NCBI GenBank assembly: GCA_025454315.1
Contig: JALOOP010000009.1
Location: forward strand, 1 to 34,890
Length of the DNA stretch: 34,890 nt
Reading direction: 5' to 3'
Origin: Oculatellaceae cyanobacterium Prado106
Lineage (GTDB): Bacteria; Cyanobacteriota; Cyanobacteriia; Elainellales; Elainellaceae
Part shown: piece by piece, positions 24,391 to 32,533 of the stretch
Numbering within the stretch: the stretch's first letter is position 1
Layout of the letters: each line of letters begins with the position of its first letter
Notes under the pieces: model-generated
Told to the model about the DNA's origin: nothing
Database searches by the model: none
What the model saw: the letters and a program-made list of their open reading frames with translations, nothing else
Program-made: the position numbers and the translations under genes

Positions 24391-26061
24391 CTACATCCGC
24401 ACCTCCCGCTCCACCGCCAACCCCGCCAGCCACTTGCGGTCTTCTGTAATGTGGGGGAATTTGAGTTGGGATTCGGGGATGCCGCGTTGCAGCATGTGTT
24501 GGCGGACGGTGGCGAAACTGCCGGGGGCGAGGATGCGGAGACGCGGGGGGGGCACCTGGTCGCGGCGTTTGACTTCGTAGGAGGTGTGGATTTGTTTGAG
24601 GCGGTTGTCGAACTGGTGGAGGAAGGCGTCGGGGTCGCTGAGGTGGTGTCCGGTGAGCAGTTCAATGTTGACCAGATAGTGTGCCGGAACTTCGTTTTCG
24701 GAGAGGGTGATGCAGAAGTTTTCTAGGGGGAGATTAAACTCCTTTTGCAGCATTTGCATCACCTGGGTGGCGTGGAATTCGGTGGTTTTTTCGGTGGTGG
24801 AGGAGAGCAGGCCGCCGAGGCGATGGCGGAAGACAATCAGCGGCGTTTGTTCGTAGAAGCCCAGCACCTCGACCACATCGCCAATGTCGTAGCGATAAAG
24901 GCCGTTGTAGTTGGTGACCAGCACCCGGTAGCGCTGTCCCGTCTTGAGTTCGCAGGGCAGCAGGGTTTGGGGATGGCTGGCTTCCCACTGGTCTTCAGGG
25001 ATGAACTCAAAGAAGCCACTTTCGATCGCCAAAATGGCTCCATCCTGGTTCAACTGCGGATACACCCCAAAGGTAGCCTCCGCTGAAGCATAAATCCCAC
25101 CAAACACAGGCGTATCGCCAAAATAGGCCGGGAACCGCTCAAAGTAAAAGTCCGAAGTGCCGCCTCGCGCCGTAATGATCAGCGAGAGATTTTTCCAGAC
25201 CGTCTGAGGAGTCAGACGACCTTCGGTTTTGAGGATTTGGCGAAGTTCAGCGGCTCGTCTGGGGTCTGCTGACCATAGACGCTCGATTTCAGCCCGCAGC
25301 CCCGGTTCCAACTTGAGCCAGGGCGCGATAGTTCCGGTTTCCAGGTCGTGAATCAAATCCTCGGCATTGCTCTCCAGATAATCACACAAGCGCAGCGCCA
25401 AAATTGGAAAGTTGGCTCCAATCAGCGAAGTGTTGCGATTTCGCAGGGAAAACAGCAAACAGAGGTAGTGTCGTGCCAAACTGTCGCTGGGTTGGAGGGT
25501 GACAAACGGATGGGCAAACACCTGACGATACAGCCCACTGCTCATCCGCAAACTGCCCACGCTCACGGGGCCGTATTCAATGCCTGCACGGGTGCGCCCT
25601 AGCAGTTGGATGGAACTGGTCAGCAGCATTTTGCCGAGGGGACGGTTGGCCTGCCGCAGGGCTTCGGTGAGAAAGCCAATGCTGGCCTGATTGGCAAGTC
25701 CGAGGGAATGGCGCGATCGCTTCGTCACGGGAATCAGCTTCTGTTTCCCTGTTGAACCACTGGTCAGGTTCAGGTACACCACCGGATCGGGTGTCAGTAC
25801 ATTCGGTTCCCCCTGAGCAATCCGTTCAATGTAGGGTTCGTAGCTGCTGTAGGGCAAAATGGGAACTTGTGAGCGGAACTGATCCACCGTTTTGATGTCT
25901 GCTAACCCATATTCCTTGCCTAGAACCGTGTCCTGGTGAGTGTGGAGGAGCGATCGCAAAAACTGCTCCTGCACCGCCGTCACCTGCTGTGTTTTGCGGA
26001 TAAAATTTGCCCGCACCTGACCCGTCAGCCCCGCCAAAAGCGTCATCATCAGTTTCGTCAT
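24391..26061 (-). CDS. GH3-family acyl-adenylating enzyme, copy 2
   Basis: Second GH3-type enzyme, about 556 residues from ATG 26061. That start aligns residue by residue with the paralogue (RANFIRKTQ in both at 18-25), so I reject the GTG at 26076. Motifs are TSGSTGKQKLIPVT (100-113), GIYASAEATFGVYPQ, GLYRYDIGDVVEVLGFYEQT and FRHRLGGLLSSTTEKTTEFH. The C-terminal domain ends in GLAVEREVRM. In the adenylate motif the paralogue has YGSAEAT and this one YASAEAT, and the middle region (about 115-330) differs more, so substrate specificity may differ. The stop codon overlaps a run of ATCCACCC units. A repeat island lies upstream, after which the M16 peptidase gene diverges. Confidence 0.9.
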   Translation of the reverse strand: MTKLMMTLLAGLTGQVRANFIRKTQQVTAVQEQFLRSLLHTHQDTVLGKEYGLADIKTVDQFRSQVPILPYSSYEPYIERIAQGEPNVLTPDPVVYLNLTSGSTGKQKLIPVTKRSRHSLGLANQASIGFLTEALRQANRPLGKMLLTSSIQLLGRTRAGIEYGPVSVGSLRMSSGLYRQVFAHPFVTLQPSDSLARHYLCLLFSLRNRNTSLIGANFPILALRLCDYLESNAEDLIHDLETGTIAPWLKLEPGLRAEIERLWSADPRRAAELRQILKTEGRLTPQTVWKNLSLIITARGGTSDFYFERFPAYFGDTPVFGGIYASAEATFGVYPQLNQDGAILAIESGFFEFIPEDQWEASHPQTLLPCELKTGQRYRVLVTNYNGLYRYDIGDVVEVLGFYEQTPLIVFRHRLGGLLSSTTEKTTEFHATQVMQMLQKEFNLPLENFCITLSENEVPAHYLVNIELLTGHHLSDPDAFLHQFDNRLKQIHTSYEVKRRDQVPPPRLRILAPGSFATVRQHMLQRGIPESQLKFPHITEDRKWLAGLAVEREVRM

Positions 26062-26396
26062 TGCCAAAATCCTCACACCACGATCAACATCTATCTAGAG
26101 AGCGATCTTTAACAGAGTACTAGAGCATCGAAACTTACTTTGTTGATAATAGACAGTTCGTCGAGTGGAAGAGGGGGGAAGAGGGGGAAGGGGAAAAGGG
26201 AAAAGGGGAAGGGGGGTACATGGAATCGGTTGTGGAAGGAGTCGAGGAGTATTTTCACTTTCCCCCTTATGGATTGGCTCAATGAATCAATCAGGGTTTC
26301 CCCTTTTCCCTTTCCCCGGATCGGTTTAAACCAATTCGTTTGAAGTTGTTATATTAAGTACAGTTAAAGATCGCGTCCGTCCTTTACAAACGATTC
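26062..26396. repeat. repeat island F in the divergent GH3/M16 promoter region
   Basis: A G/A tract (26165-26217, GGGGAAAAGGG-type) and its C/T complement (26297-26318) about 80 bp further on sit between two divergent genes. No gene or octamer triplet is present. The promoters probably lie outside the tracts, at about 26070-26160 and 26325-26390. Confidence 0.7.
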
Positions 26397-27698
26397 ATGA
26401 CTTCAACCCTCCTCCCCACGCCTTCAACGGGTCTGAATGCGCCCTCGCTTCACCGCCTGCCCAATGGCTTGACCATTATCGCTGAACAGATGCCCGTGGA
26501 TGCTGTGAATCTGAGCCTTTGGCTGGGCGTGGGTTCGGCCATTGAGTCTGATGAGATTAACGGCATGGCTCACTTTCTGGAGCATATGATCTTTAAGGGG
26601 AGCGATCGCCTCCAAAGCGGAGAATTTGAACATCTGATTGAACAACGGGGAGCGGTCACCAACGCGGCCACCAGTCAGGACTACACCAACTACTACATCA
26701 CCACCGCACCCAGCGATTTTGCGGCTTTGGCTCCCCATCAGATTGAAGTCCTGCTGAATGCGGCCATTCCCGACGAAGCCTTTGAGCGAGAGCGGATGGT
26801 GGTTTTAGAAGAAATCCGTCGTTCGGAGGACAATCCCCGTCGCCGCACTTTCTATCGCTCCATGGAAGCTGGCTTTGAGCGGTTGCCCTACCGTCGTCCC
26901 GTGCTGGGGCCGGCTGAGGTGATTGAACAACTGCGTCCCCAGCAAATGCGCGACTTCCATGCCACCTGGTATCAGCCGCAGTCGATTACCGCTGTGGCCG
27001 TGGGCAATCTTCCCGTCGAAGACCTGGTAGAAATTGTCGCGGAAGGGTTTGCCTCGGCTCAATCGCAAACCATCAAGCGCCCCGAAAACTATACGCCCGA
27101 ATTCCCCGACAACAGCCCCGAGGCTCCCTTCACTGAAATTATCCGAGACGAGTACACCGACAGCAGCCTGCAACAAGCTCGGCTGGTGATGATGTGGCGC
27201 GTTCCCGGCATGTTGGATCTGTCGCAGACCTACGCGCTGGATGTGTTGTCCTCGGTGCTGTCGAGGGGTCGCACCGCCCGTCTCATCAAAGATCTGCGAG
27301 AAGAACGGCGGTTGGTCAGCAGCATTTCGGTCAGCAACATGACCTACATCCATCAGGGATTGTTCTTTATCTCTGCCCAGTTGCCTACCGAAAACCTGGC
27401 CGAAGTGGAAGCAGCGATCGCCCAACATATCCGCGACCTCCACACCGAACTCGTCTCCGCACAAGAGATCGCCAAAGTCGGTACCCTGGTCACCAATCGC
27501 TTTGTCTTTGGCAATGAAACCCCCAGCGATCGCGCCGGACTCTACGGCTACTACCATGCGATCGTCGGCGATTTGGCTCCAGCCCTGCACTATCCCACGC
27601 TGATCCAATCGATTTCGGCAGAAACGGTGCAAACCGCCGTCCAACAATACCTGTCCCCCGATGCCTACCGCGTCGTCGTCATGAAACCCGAAGGCTAG
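26397..27698 (+). CDS. M16 family zinc peptidase
   Basis: Pitrilysin/processing-peptidase family protein of 433 residues. The inverted zinc motif HFLEH (H59, E62, H63) follows NGMA. The distal Glu ligand is E138 or E139 in VVLEEIRRSEDNP, at the expected distance of about 75 residues. It is therefore the catalytic type and not the inactive partner. The N-terminal peptidase half is followed by the second M16 domain (about 185-430), including RLVMMWRVPGM and the conserved SVLSRGRTARLIKDLREERR. The peptide substrate is unknown; cyanobacterial members are homologues of organelle processing peptidases. There is no signal peptide. ATG 26397 is chosen because the usual LPNGL start lies 20 residues in. 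The fructosamine-kinase-like gene begins 12 bp after the stop, so the two are probably one operon. Confidence 0.93.
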   Translation: MTSTLLPTPSTGLNAPSLHRLPNGLTIIAEQMPVDAVNLSLWLGVGSAIESDEINGMAHFLEHMIFKGSDRLQSGEFEHLIEQRGAVTNAATSQDYTNYYITTAPSDFAALAPHQIEVLLNAAIPDEAFERERMVVLEEIRRSEDNPRRRTFYRSMEAGFERLPYRRPVLGPAEVIEQLRPQQMRDFHATWYQPQSITAVAVGNLPVEDLVEIVAEGFASAQSQTIKRPENYTPEFPDNSPEAPFTEIIRDEYTDSSLQQARLVMMWRVPGMLDLSQTYALDVLSSVLSRGRTARLIKDLREERRLVSSISVSNMTYIHQGLFFISAQLPTENLAEVEAAIAQHIRDLHTELVSAQEIAKVGTLVTNRFVFGNETPSDRAGLYGYYHAIVGDLAPALHYPTLIQSISAETVQTAVQQYLSPDAYRVVVMKPEG

Positions 27699-27710
27699 GG
27701 CGACAGCATC

Positions 27711-28613
27711 ATGACATCGGGTATTTGGCAGCAAATTACGGCTCAGATTCAACAGGTGACGGGCAGCGACTTTCGGGGCACTCATCGCCGTCCGGTTGGG
27801 GGCGGCAGCATTAACCAGGCTTATGCCCTATCGGACGAAGCGCGTCGCGACCACACAACAGCCGCCTACTTTGTCAAACTCAACCAAGCTCAAAGCATCG
27901 GCATGTTTGAAGCCGAAGCCTTGGGCTTAAAACGCATGGCCGCTACCCAAACCATTCGCGTTCCCCAGCCCCTCTGCTGCGGCATTGCTGGAGACAACGC
28001 CTACATTGTCCTCGAATGGCTGGACTTTGGCTATGGTGACCATGCAGCCTGGGATGCCATGGGGCGTAACCTCGCAGCCCTGCATCGCGTCACCAGCTCC
28101 CAAGGATTTGGCTGGGAGGGCAACAATACGATCGGCGCAACGCCCCAGATCAACACCTGGAAATCCACCTGGCTAGAATTCTTTGCTGAGCATCGCCTGG
28201 GCTATCAGTTTCAGTTGGCGCGTCGTCGAGGCGGACATTTTCCCCAACAAGACAAACTCTTGGCTGCCCTCCCCGATCTACTCGCGGGTTATGAACCCGA
28301 ACCGTCGCTGGTGCATGGCGATTTATGGACGGGCAATGCAGGCGTAACCCAACAGGGGGAACCGACGATTTTTGATCCGGCGGCTTATTTTGGCGATCGC
28401 GAAGTCGATCTAGCCATGTCCCAACTCTTTGGCAGTTTCCCGCCGAACTTCTACAGCGCCTACCAGGAAGCCTTTCCCCTCAGTCCTGGATACGAACGCC
28501 GCAAGATTTTGTACAACCTGTACCACGTCCTCAACCACTTCAATTTGTTTGGTAGCGGCTACGAGTCGCAGGCTAACCAAATGATCGCGACGCTTTTATC
28601 GTCAAAGCGGTAG
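27711..28613 (+). CDS. fructosamine kinase family protein
   Basis: Cytoplasmic kinase of 300 residues in the fructosamine-3-kinase/APH fold. Members phosphorylate ketoamines formed by glycation so that the sugar falls off, a protein repair reaction. Visible are the Gly-rich VGGGSINQAY (29-38), the conserved Lys in YFVKLNQ (K56), E67 or E69, the catalytic HGDLWTGN (H202, D204, N209) and the metal-binding Asp in IFDPAAYFGDREVDLAM (D222). ATG 27711 lies 12 bp behind the M16 gene; the preceding GGGCGACAGC is a poor ribosome site, so translational coupling is likely. The pair looks like a protein damage-control unit (removal of sugar adducts, breakdown of peptides), but this is inference from context. 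A strong terminator follows 36 bp after the stop. Confidence 0.92.
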   Translation: MTSGIWQQITAQIQQVTGSDFRGTHRRPVGGGSINQAYALSDEARRDHTTAAYFVKLNQAQSIGMFEAEALGLKRMAATQTIRVPQPLCCGIAGDNAYIVLEWLDFGYGDHAAWDAMGRNLAALHRVTSSQGFGWEGNNTIGATPQINTWKSTWLEFFAEHRLGYQFQLARRRGGHFPQQDKLLAALPDLLAGYEPEPSLVHGDLWTGNAGVTQQGEPTIFDPAAYFGDREVDLAMSQLFGSFPPNFYSAYQEAFPLSPGYERRKILYNLYHVLNHFNLFGSGYESQANQMIATLLSSKR

Positions 28614-28649
28614 CTCATTCAACCTCGATAAGGGGTAAGAACAAAAATC

Positions 28650-28701
28650 AAATCCCGGATGTTGAAAGGGAGACTTCGCCCCTTCCCAACATCCGGGATT
28701 T
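28650..28701. terminator. perfect long hairpin after the M16-fructosamine kinase operon
   Basis: AAATCCCGGATGTTG (28650-28664) and CAACATCCGGGATTT (28687-28701) are exact complements, and GAAAGGG/CCCTTC extend pairing toward the loop. TTTCTTC follows. It serves the operon on the plus strand and possibly the VOC gene on the minus strand. Confidence 0.85.
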
Positions 28702-28762
28702 CTTCAAATAAATTTATCGCATTAATGGGGCTTTCCAGTCCGACAACGGTTCCGACAATGGT

Positions 28763-29135
28763 TTAGTCTGACAATGGTTGACTCAACGCAATACAGTTGC
28801 CTTCGCTGTCCTCAAACTCAGCCACCCAACCTAGTTCGCCAACGGATGTTTTGGGATACAGTACTTTCCCGCCCGCAGCCACTGCCTTGGCCAGCGTTTC
28901 GTCAATGTTATCGGTGTCAAAGTAAACTCGAATCCCCTGTGTACCAGGAATGTAGCTCTCTCCTTTGGCCAAAGCTCCAGATGCGCCAGAGCCTCCTTCT
29001 AAGGACGGAAAGTTAGCCATTTGAACCATCCACATCAACACGATCCAACTCGCAGTCAAAAACCTTGCTGTAGAAAGTGATGGCACGCTCCAGGTCACTG
29101 ACCGGAATCTCAAAGTAGTAAACGGTTGGTTTCAT
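28763..29135 (-). pseudogene. VOC/glyoxalase family protein, frameshifted
   Basis: A small vicinal-oxygen-chelate protein, about 123 residues if repaired. The gene starts with ATG at 29135: MKPTVYYFEIPVSDLERAIT, then FYSKVFDCELDRVDVDG. That frame stops at TAA four codons later. The rest is in another frame: MANFPSLEGGSGASGALAKG, then IRVYFDTDNIDETLAKAVAA and GWVAEFEDSEGNCIALSQ, stop at 28763. Removing one base of GAACC (29023-29027; GGTTC on the coding strand) joins them as DVDGQMANFPSL without gap, which is the usual continuity of this family. So there is one extra base, from sequencing or real mutation. The family holds glyoxalases, dioxygenases and antibiotic-binding proteins; this subgroup (E-D-S-E-G-N near the end) is uncharacterised. 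Confidence 0.8.
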
Positions 29136-29236
29136 CAGGTCTGAGTTTGCTTCTTGTCTGAAATTTCAACATACTGTTTAGGGGTTTAAGGTTCAATCCT
29201 GATCATCGTCTTGAACCCTCAACCGCTTTCAGGATT

Positions 29237-29785
29237 TTATGCGGTCTGTAACTCGTCGAGTTTGGCCAAAACTTCGGCACTGTGATTAGCTGGGTTAACG
29301 CCTGTGAAGATGGCACGTAAAACGCCTTCTGGGTCAATCACATAAGTGTGTCGCAGCGAGACAGAACCGATCCAGGAACCATAGGCGCGGCTGACTTTGC
29401 CGTTGACATCGGCGAGTAGAGGGAAGCGTAAGCCTTCTGAGTCGCAAAATTCGGCGTGGGAATCGACATCATCTGCACTGATGCCCAGGATTTGGGTGTT
29501 GCGATCGCCATACTTCGATAAATCCTGCTGAAACCGCCGCGCCTCTAGTGTGCATCCAGACGTAAAATCTCGTGGATAAAAATAAACAATGACCCATTTT
29601 CCCTGATAGTCGGTCAGAGAAATTTCGCCGTCTCCAGAATTGCTGGGCAGGGTAAAGGCGGGAGCCGCTTGGCCGATCGGGGGTTGTTCGCCACCGAGGG
29701 CGATCGCACCAGGGACAAAATTCAGCGCAATTAGTAGAGCAAAACCAACAGACCAAAGGGCTTTCAACAGTTCACGACGAGTCAT
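29237..29785 (-). CDS. prxQ: peroxiredoxin Q (BCP family), probably Tat-exported
   Basis: Thiol peroxidase of 182 residues that reduces H2O2 and alkyl hydroperoxides. The N-terminus MTRRELLKALWSVGFALLIA has a twin-arginine-like TRRELLK followed by a hydrophobic core, with likely cleavage near AIA-LG (about 29). This points to the periplasm or thylakoid lumen. The thioredoxin-fold domain follows (LTDYQGKWVIVYFYPRDFTS). The peroxidatic Cys is C78 in DFTSGCTLEA; the usual Pro before Gly is Ser here. A second Cys, C114 in HAEFCDSEGL, lies 36 residues on, the spacing seen in PrxQ enzymes whose resolving Cys sits in helix 3 and not five residues on. ATG 29785 has no strong ribosome site. The upstream region holds an eight-unit 15-bp array. 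Confidence 0.93.
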   Translation of the reverse strand: MTRRELLKALWSVGFALLIALNFVPGAIALGGEQPPIGQAAPAFTLPSNSGDGEISLTDYQGKWVIVYFYPRDFTSGCTLEARRFQQDLSKYGDRNTQILGISADDVDSHAEFCDSEGLRFPLLADVNGKVSRAYGSWIGSVSLRHTYVIDPEGVLRAIFTGVNPANHSAEVLAKLDELQTA

Positions 29786-29839
29786 AAGCGTCTTTCTTCG
29801 GGGGAGCTTCTTAACAGAAGTTTACAATACTATCGCCCG

Positions 29840-29971
29840 GTGGAGAAGTGCCTGACAGAGAAGTGCCTGACAGAGAAGTGCCTGACAGAGAAGTAACTGA
29901 CAGAGAAGTAACTGACAGAGAAGTAACTGACAGAGAAGTAACTGACAGAGAAGTAACTGACAGAGAAGTGC
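29840..29971. repeat. eight tandem 15-bp repeats upstream of prxQ
   Basis: Units of 15 bp (CTGACAGAGAAGTGC or CTGACAGAGAAGTAA) start at 29852, 29867, 29882, 29897, 29912, 29927, 29942 and 29957, with a partial unit before them. Units 1, 2 and 8 end GTGC; units 3-7 end GTAA. The last unit forms the left foot of the palindrome at 29966-30022. The minus strand is open through the array (FSVSY and FSVRH pentapeptides), but I regard that as a consequence of the 15-bp period. Confidence 0.97.
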
Positions 29972-30022
29972 CCTATCTGGATGGGAAGGCGGTCTTGCGC
30001 TTCCAGTCCAAATAGGGCACTT
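29966..30022. repeat. 57-bp palindromic element fused to the 15-bp array
   Basis: AAGTGCCCTAT (29966-29976) pairs perfectly with ATAGGGCACTT (30012-30022), and inner TGGA/TCCA, GGAAG/CTTCC and CG/CG pairs extend the stem around a GTCTTG loop. It could terminate the FAS1 transcript, which ends 225 bp away, or be a mobile palindrome. Confidence 0.8.
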
Positions 30023-30246
30023 GATGATCCCAAAGAAGAAATTCGTCAGCCTGGATTGTTGAATCTAGTCATGAACGAGTCATAGATTGAGTCAAAACCA
30101 GATCCATGGCTGGAAACTGAGCGGAACCATGGGTAATTCACTGCCAGATTGACCGTTGAAATTACCGTCTGATTTGCCGTTTGGCGCATGGCTTGTGGTT
30201 CCAGATCAAAGACTCAAGATTCTTTCAGGAAGAGAATCCCCGATTC
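30023..30246. other. remainder of the prxQ-FAS1 gap
   Basis: About 220 bp after the palindrome and before the FAS1 gene end. It has small imperfect repeats (GATTTGCCGTTTGG-like, 30150-30185) and no gene. The whole gap between prxQ and the FAS1 gene is 461 bp. Confidence 0.4.
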
Positions 30247-30981
30247 CTATTGGCTAGGAGGCATGATCACTTGGTCGATCGCATGGATAACGCCGTTGCT
30301 GGCCATGATGTCGGCTTGCACCACGGTGGCTGCGCCGACTTTGACCTTGTCTTCTTCGAGGGCGATCGTCACGGGGCTGCCTTCAACGGTGGTGACTTCA
30401 CCCGCTGCGATTTGCTCAGAGGTGATCGAACCGGGAACCACATGGTAGGTCAGCACCTGGATTAGGGTGGCGCGGTTTTCGGGCTTGAGCAGATTTTCGA
30501 CGGTGCCTGCGGGGAGAGCAGCGAAGGCTTCATCGGTGGGCGCGAAGACGGTGAAAGGGCCTTCACCTTGCAGTACTTCGGTGAGTTCGGCTTCGGTGAG
30601 GGCTGCGACTAGGGTTTTGAAGGTGTCGCTGGCCGCTGCGATGTCTACGATGGTGCCGCTGGCGGCTGCGGTGGTGGTGGCGGGAGCGCCTGTGGTTGGA
30701 GCAGGAGCCGCTGCGGGAGCCACTTCAGCGGTGGGAGCCAGGGCTTCGGCGGGTTGGGGCGCTGCCGGAGTCGTCGAGGCAGCAGGGGCTTCGATTGAGG
30801 GCTTGGGAGCTTCAACAGCGGCAGGCTTGGGTGCTTCCATTACTTCCGAGGCTGCGGGAGCAGTGGTTTCGGGCGCACTGGTCTGGGCAGAGAGCGGCAG
30901 AGCGATCGCCATCCCTGTGGCAAAAACGCTGGCCATTACTGCGGTCTGCTGAACGAGACTCAGGTGTTTCCGTGAAGTCAT
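30247..30981 (-). CDS. exported FAS1 (fasciclin) domain protein with Ala/Pro linker
   Basis: The product is 244 residues. A signal peptide (about 1-33: basic start, VMASVFATGMAIALPLSAQ) is followed by a low-complexity Ala/Pro/Thr/Glu linker (about 35-107) and one FAS1 domain (about 110-243). The family's two conserved boxes are present: TVFAPTDEAF (144-153) and YHVVPG (179-184), and the domain ends in NGVIHAIDQVIMPP. FAS1 domains mediate adhesion; in cyanobacteria they are common periplasmic or surface proteins of unclear partner. The Ala/Pro linker suggests spacing through the cell wall. ATG 30981 has a good ribosome site (see 30991-30996). It is monocistronic. Confidence 0.93.
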   Translation of the reverse strand: MTSRKHLSLVQQTAVMASVFATGMAIALPLSAQTSAPETTAPAASEVMEAPKPAAVEAPKPSIEAPAASTTPAAPQPAEALAPTAEVAPAAAPAPTTGAPATTTAAASGTIVDIAAASDTFKTLVAALTEAELTEVLQGEGPFTVFAPTDEAFAALPAGTVENLLKPENRATLIQVLTYHVVPGSITSEQIAAGEVTTVEGSPVTIALEEDKVKVGAATVVQADIMASNGVIHAIDQVIMPPSQ

Positions 30982-31366
30982 TAGGAAAGATCCTCCGTAG
31001 TGTGAAGTTGGTAGCGTAAAGAAATTGTAAAGCTACCCTAAGCATTATGACGATTTATTAAAGCTTGTAAATCATTTTGCGATTAAAGATCTGTATCAAT
31101 CCCAGAGCCGCAGGCTAGGAATTCTGATTCATACTCTTGATTTATTCTGATTCTCGGCTTGTAATATCAAGATGTTTCAACCAATATTTTTTTGATTCAC
31201 AAAGTCGAAAACTTGGAGTGTCAAAGGCTTTCAGTGAAGTACAATTTGTTGTTTTCAATGAGTAAACACATCATTCATTGTGTTTCTAGATGAATGAACT
31301 CGAAAGATTCAAATGTCCGATTTTTATTGTGCTAAATTCCATTTCAATCTGGAAAGCAAATTAATA
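30982..31366. other. gap upstream of the FAS1 gene
   Basis: An AT-rich stretch of about 385 bp. It should hold the FAS1 promoter on the minus strand. No gene, RNA or hairpin of note. Confidence 0.45.
30991..30996 (-). promoter_or_regulatory. ribosome binding site of the FAS1 gene
   Basis: GGAGGA on the minus strand, nine bases before the ATG at 30981; this decides the start. Confidence 0.8.
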
Positions 31367-31393
31367 AACCGCAGAGACGCAGAGACGCAGAGG
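31367..31393 (+). repeat. octamer triplet repeat, copy 5
   Basis: Three CGCAGAGA-type units after AACC, in the same orientation as the copies at 16140 and 17691, running into the purine heptamer array. Confidence 0.9.
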
Positions 31394-31406
31394 GAAGAAG
31401 GGGGAA

Positions 31407-31469
31407 GGGGAAAGGGGAAAGGCGAAAGGGGAAAGGCGAAAGGCGAAAGGCGAAAGGCGAAAGGGGAAA
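31407..31469 (+). repeat. nine tandem GGGGAAA/GGCGAAA heptamers
   Basis: Nine 7-bp units in perfect register, alternating between GGGGAAA (units 1, 2, 4, 9) and GGCGAAA (units 3, 5-8). The same units occur singly or doubly in islands A, C and (as complement) E. Confidence 0.97.
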
Positions 31470-31490
31470 GTTTATACCCATCCACCCTCC

Positions 31491-31588
<98 letters not shown>

Positions 31589-32355
31589 ATGCTCCTAAAC
31601 CTCTCCCAGGGACAATTAAACCTTCTGACGCTTTGTCCTCGTAAGTTTCAGCATTTGGTGTTGGATCAGTTGGGGTGTCCGGTGCCGTCGGAGCAGCAGG
31701 CGCGGATGGAGTGGGGGAATCGGTTTCATTTGTTGATGCAGCAGCGGGAGTTGGGGTTGCCGATCGCTTCTCCCCCGTCTCAGTTTCTGGAATTAGCGCT
31801 GGACAATGTCCTTACCCCTCAGCCGTTTCAGGCTTATATTGAGGCGTTGGTTGAGGCTGCGCCGGATGTGTTTCAAGCGCCTGCGGGAGGGGTGCGGCAG
31901 AGTGAGCATCGGCGGACTTTGGCGTTTCAGGGGTATTTGCTGACGGCGATTTATGACTTATTAATTCTGAATGAGCAGCAGGCTCAGATTTTGGACTGGA
32001 AAACCTATCCTCGTCCTGATTCGCCGCGTCATTTGGAACAGAATTGGCAGACTCGGCTGTATTCATTTTTGCTGGCGGAGACGAGTGATTATGCGCCAGA
32101 GCAGATTTCCATGACCTATTGGTTTGTCCAGGGGCGATCGCACCAAGCCCCCCAGCCCCAGTCCCTCCGATTTGTCTACAGTGAAGCGCAGCATCGGCAG
32201 ACGCGCCAGGATTTGAGCCGATTACTGGATCAGCTTTCGCAGGGGTTAGCGGCCTATGAGCAGGGGCAGAATTTTCCCCAGGTGGAGCATTCGCAGGGGG
32301 CTTGTGGGGGGTGTACGTTTGCTTTGCGGTGTCAGAGGGAGCGATCGCACCTTGA
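31589..32355 (+). CDS. PD-(D/E)XK nuclease with Fe-S cysteines, probably frameshifted at its end
   Basis: RecB/Cas4-like nuclease of about 255 residues from ATG 31589. Motifs are C16 in LTLCPRKFQ, H47 in GNRFHLLMQ, D123 in AIYDLL, the core DWK (D136, K138), and Q153-Y158 in QTRLYSF. The C-terminal CGGCTFALRC gives C239, C242 and C248, which with C16 form a Cas4/AddB-type iron-sulfur site. A DNA repair or processing role is likely; no cas or recBCD partner is nearby. In the given frame there is no stop after RCQRERS: the frame runs to 33325, its last 264 codons being the antisense of trpS, which cannot be genuine. One extra G before the HIP1 site at 32341 would give CQREAIAP and a TGA at 32353-32355, the end I propose. 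The frame is also open upstream to 31313 through pure repeat DNA. Confidence 0.75.
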
Positions 32356-32486
32356 ATCGCCGCGCTTCTGCACCTGGAACAGATTGCTGAAGTTCATCTA
32401 TGAAACTTTGAATTCAATGAATCTTCTGGGATTTTTCTATAAAAACTTCCCTGAAAACTCATCGAAGGCTTATGGATGGCTCGGCT

Positions 32487-32502
32487 CCCCCAAAGTTGGG
32501 GG
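32487..32502. terminator. small GC-rich hairpin between nuclease and trpS
   Basis: CCCCCAA and TTGGGGG surround AG; flanking GGCT/AGCC weakly extends it. It is about 30 bp after the trpS stop. No T-run, so termination is only possible. Confidence 0.4.
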
Positions 32503-32533
32503 CTGGGGGGCGCGAGAACTGGGGGGAACGAAT

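Noticed and set aside
26805-27785. 326-codon minus-strand frame opposite the M16 peptidase
   Set aside because: Antisense shadow of a clearly conserved gene; its product has no recognisable domain.
29830-30033. Minus-strand frame with FSVSY/FSVRH pentapeptide repeats
   Set aside because: It is fully explained by the 15-bp DNA array plus the palindrome; a period divisible by three keeps any frame open.
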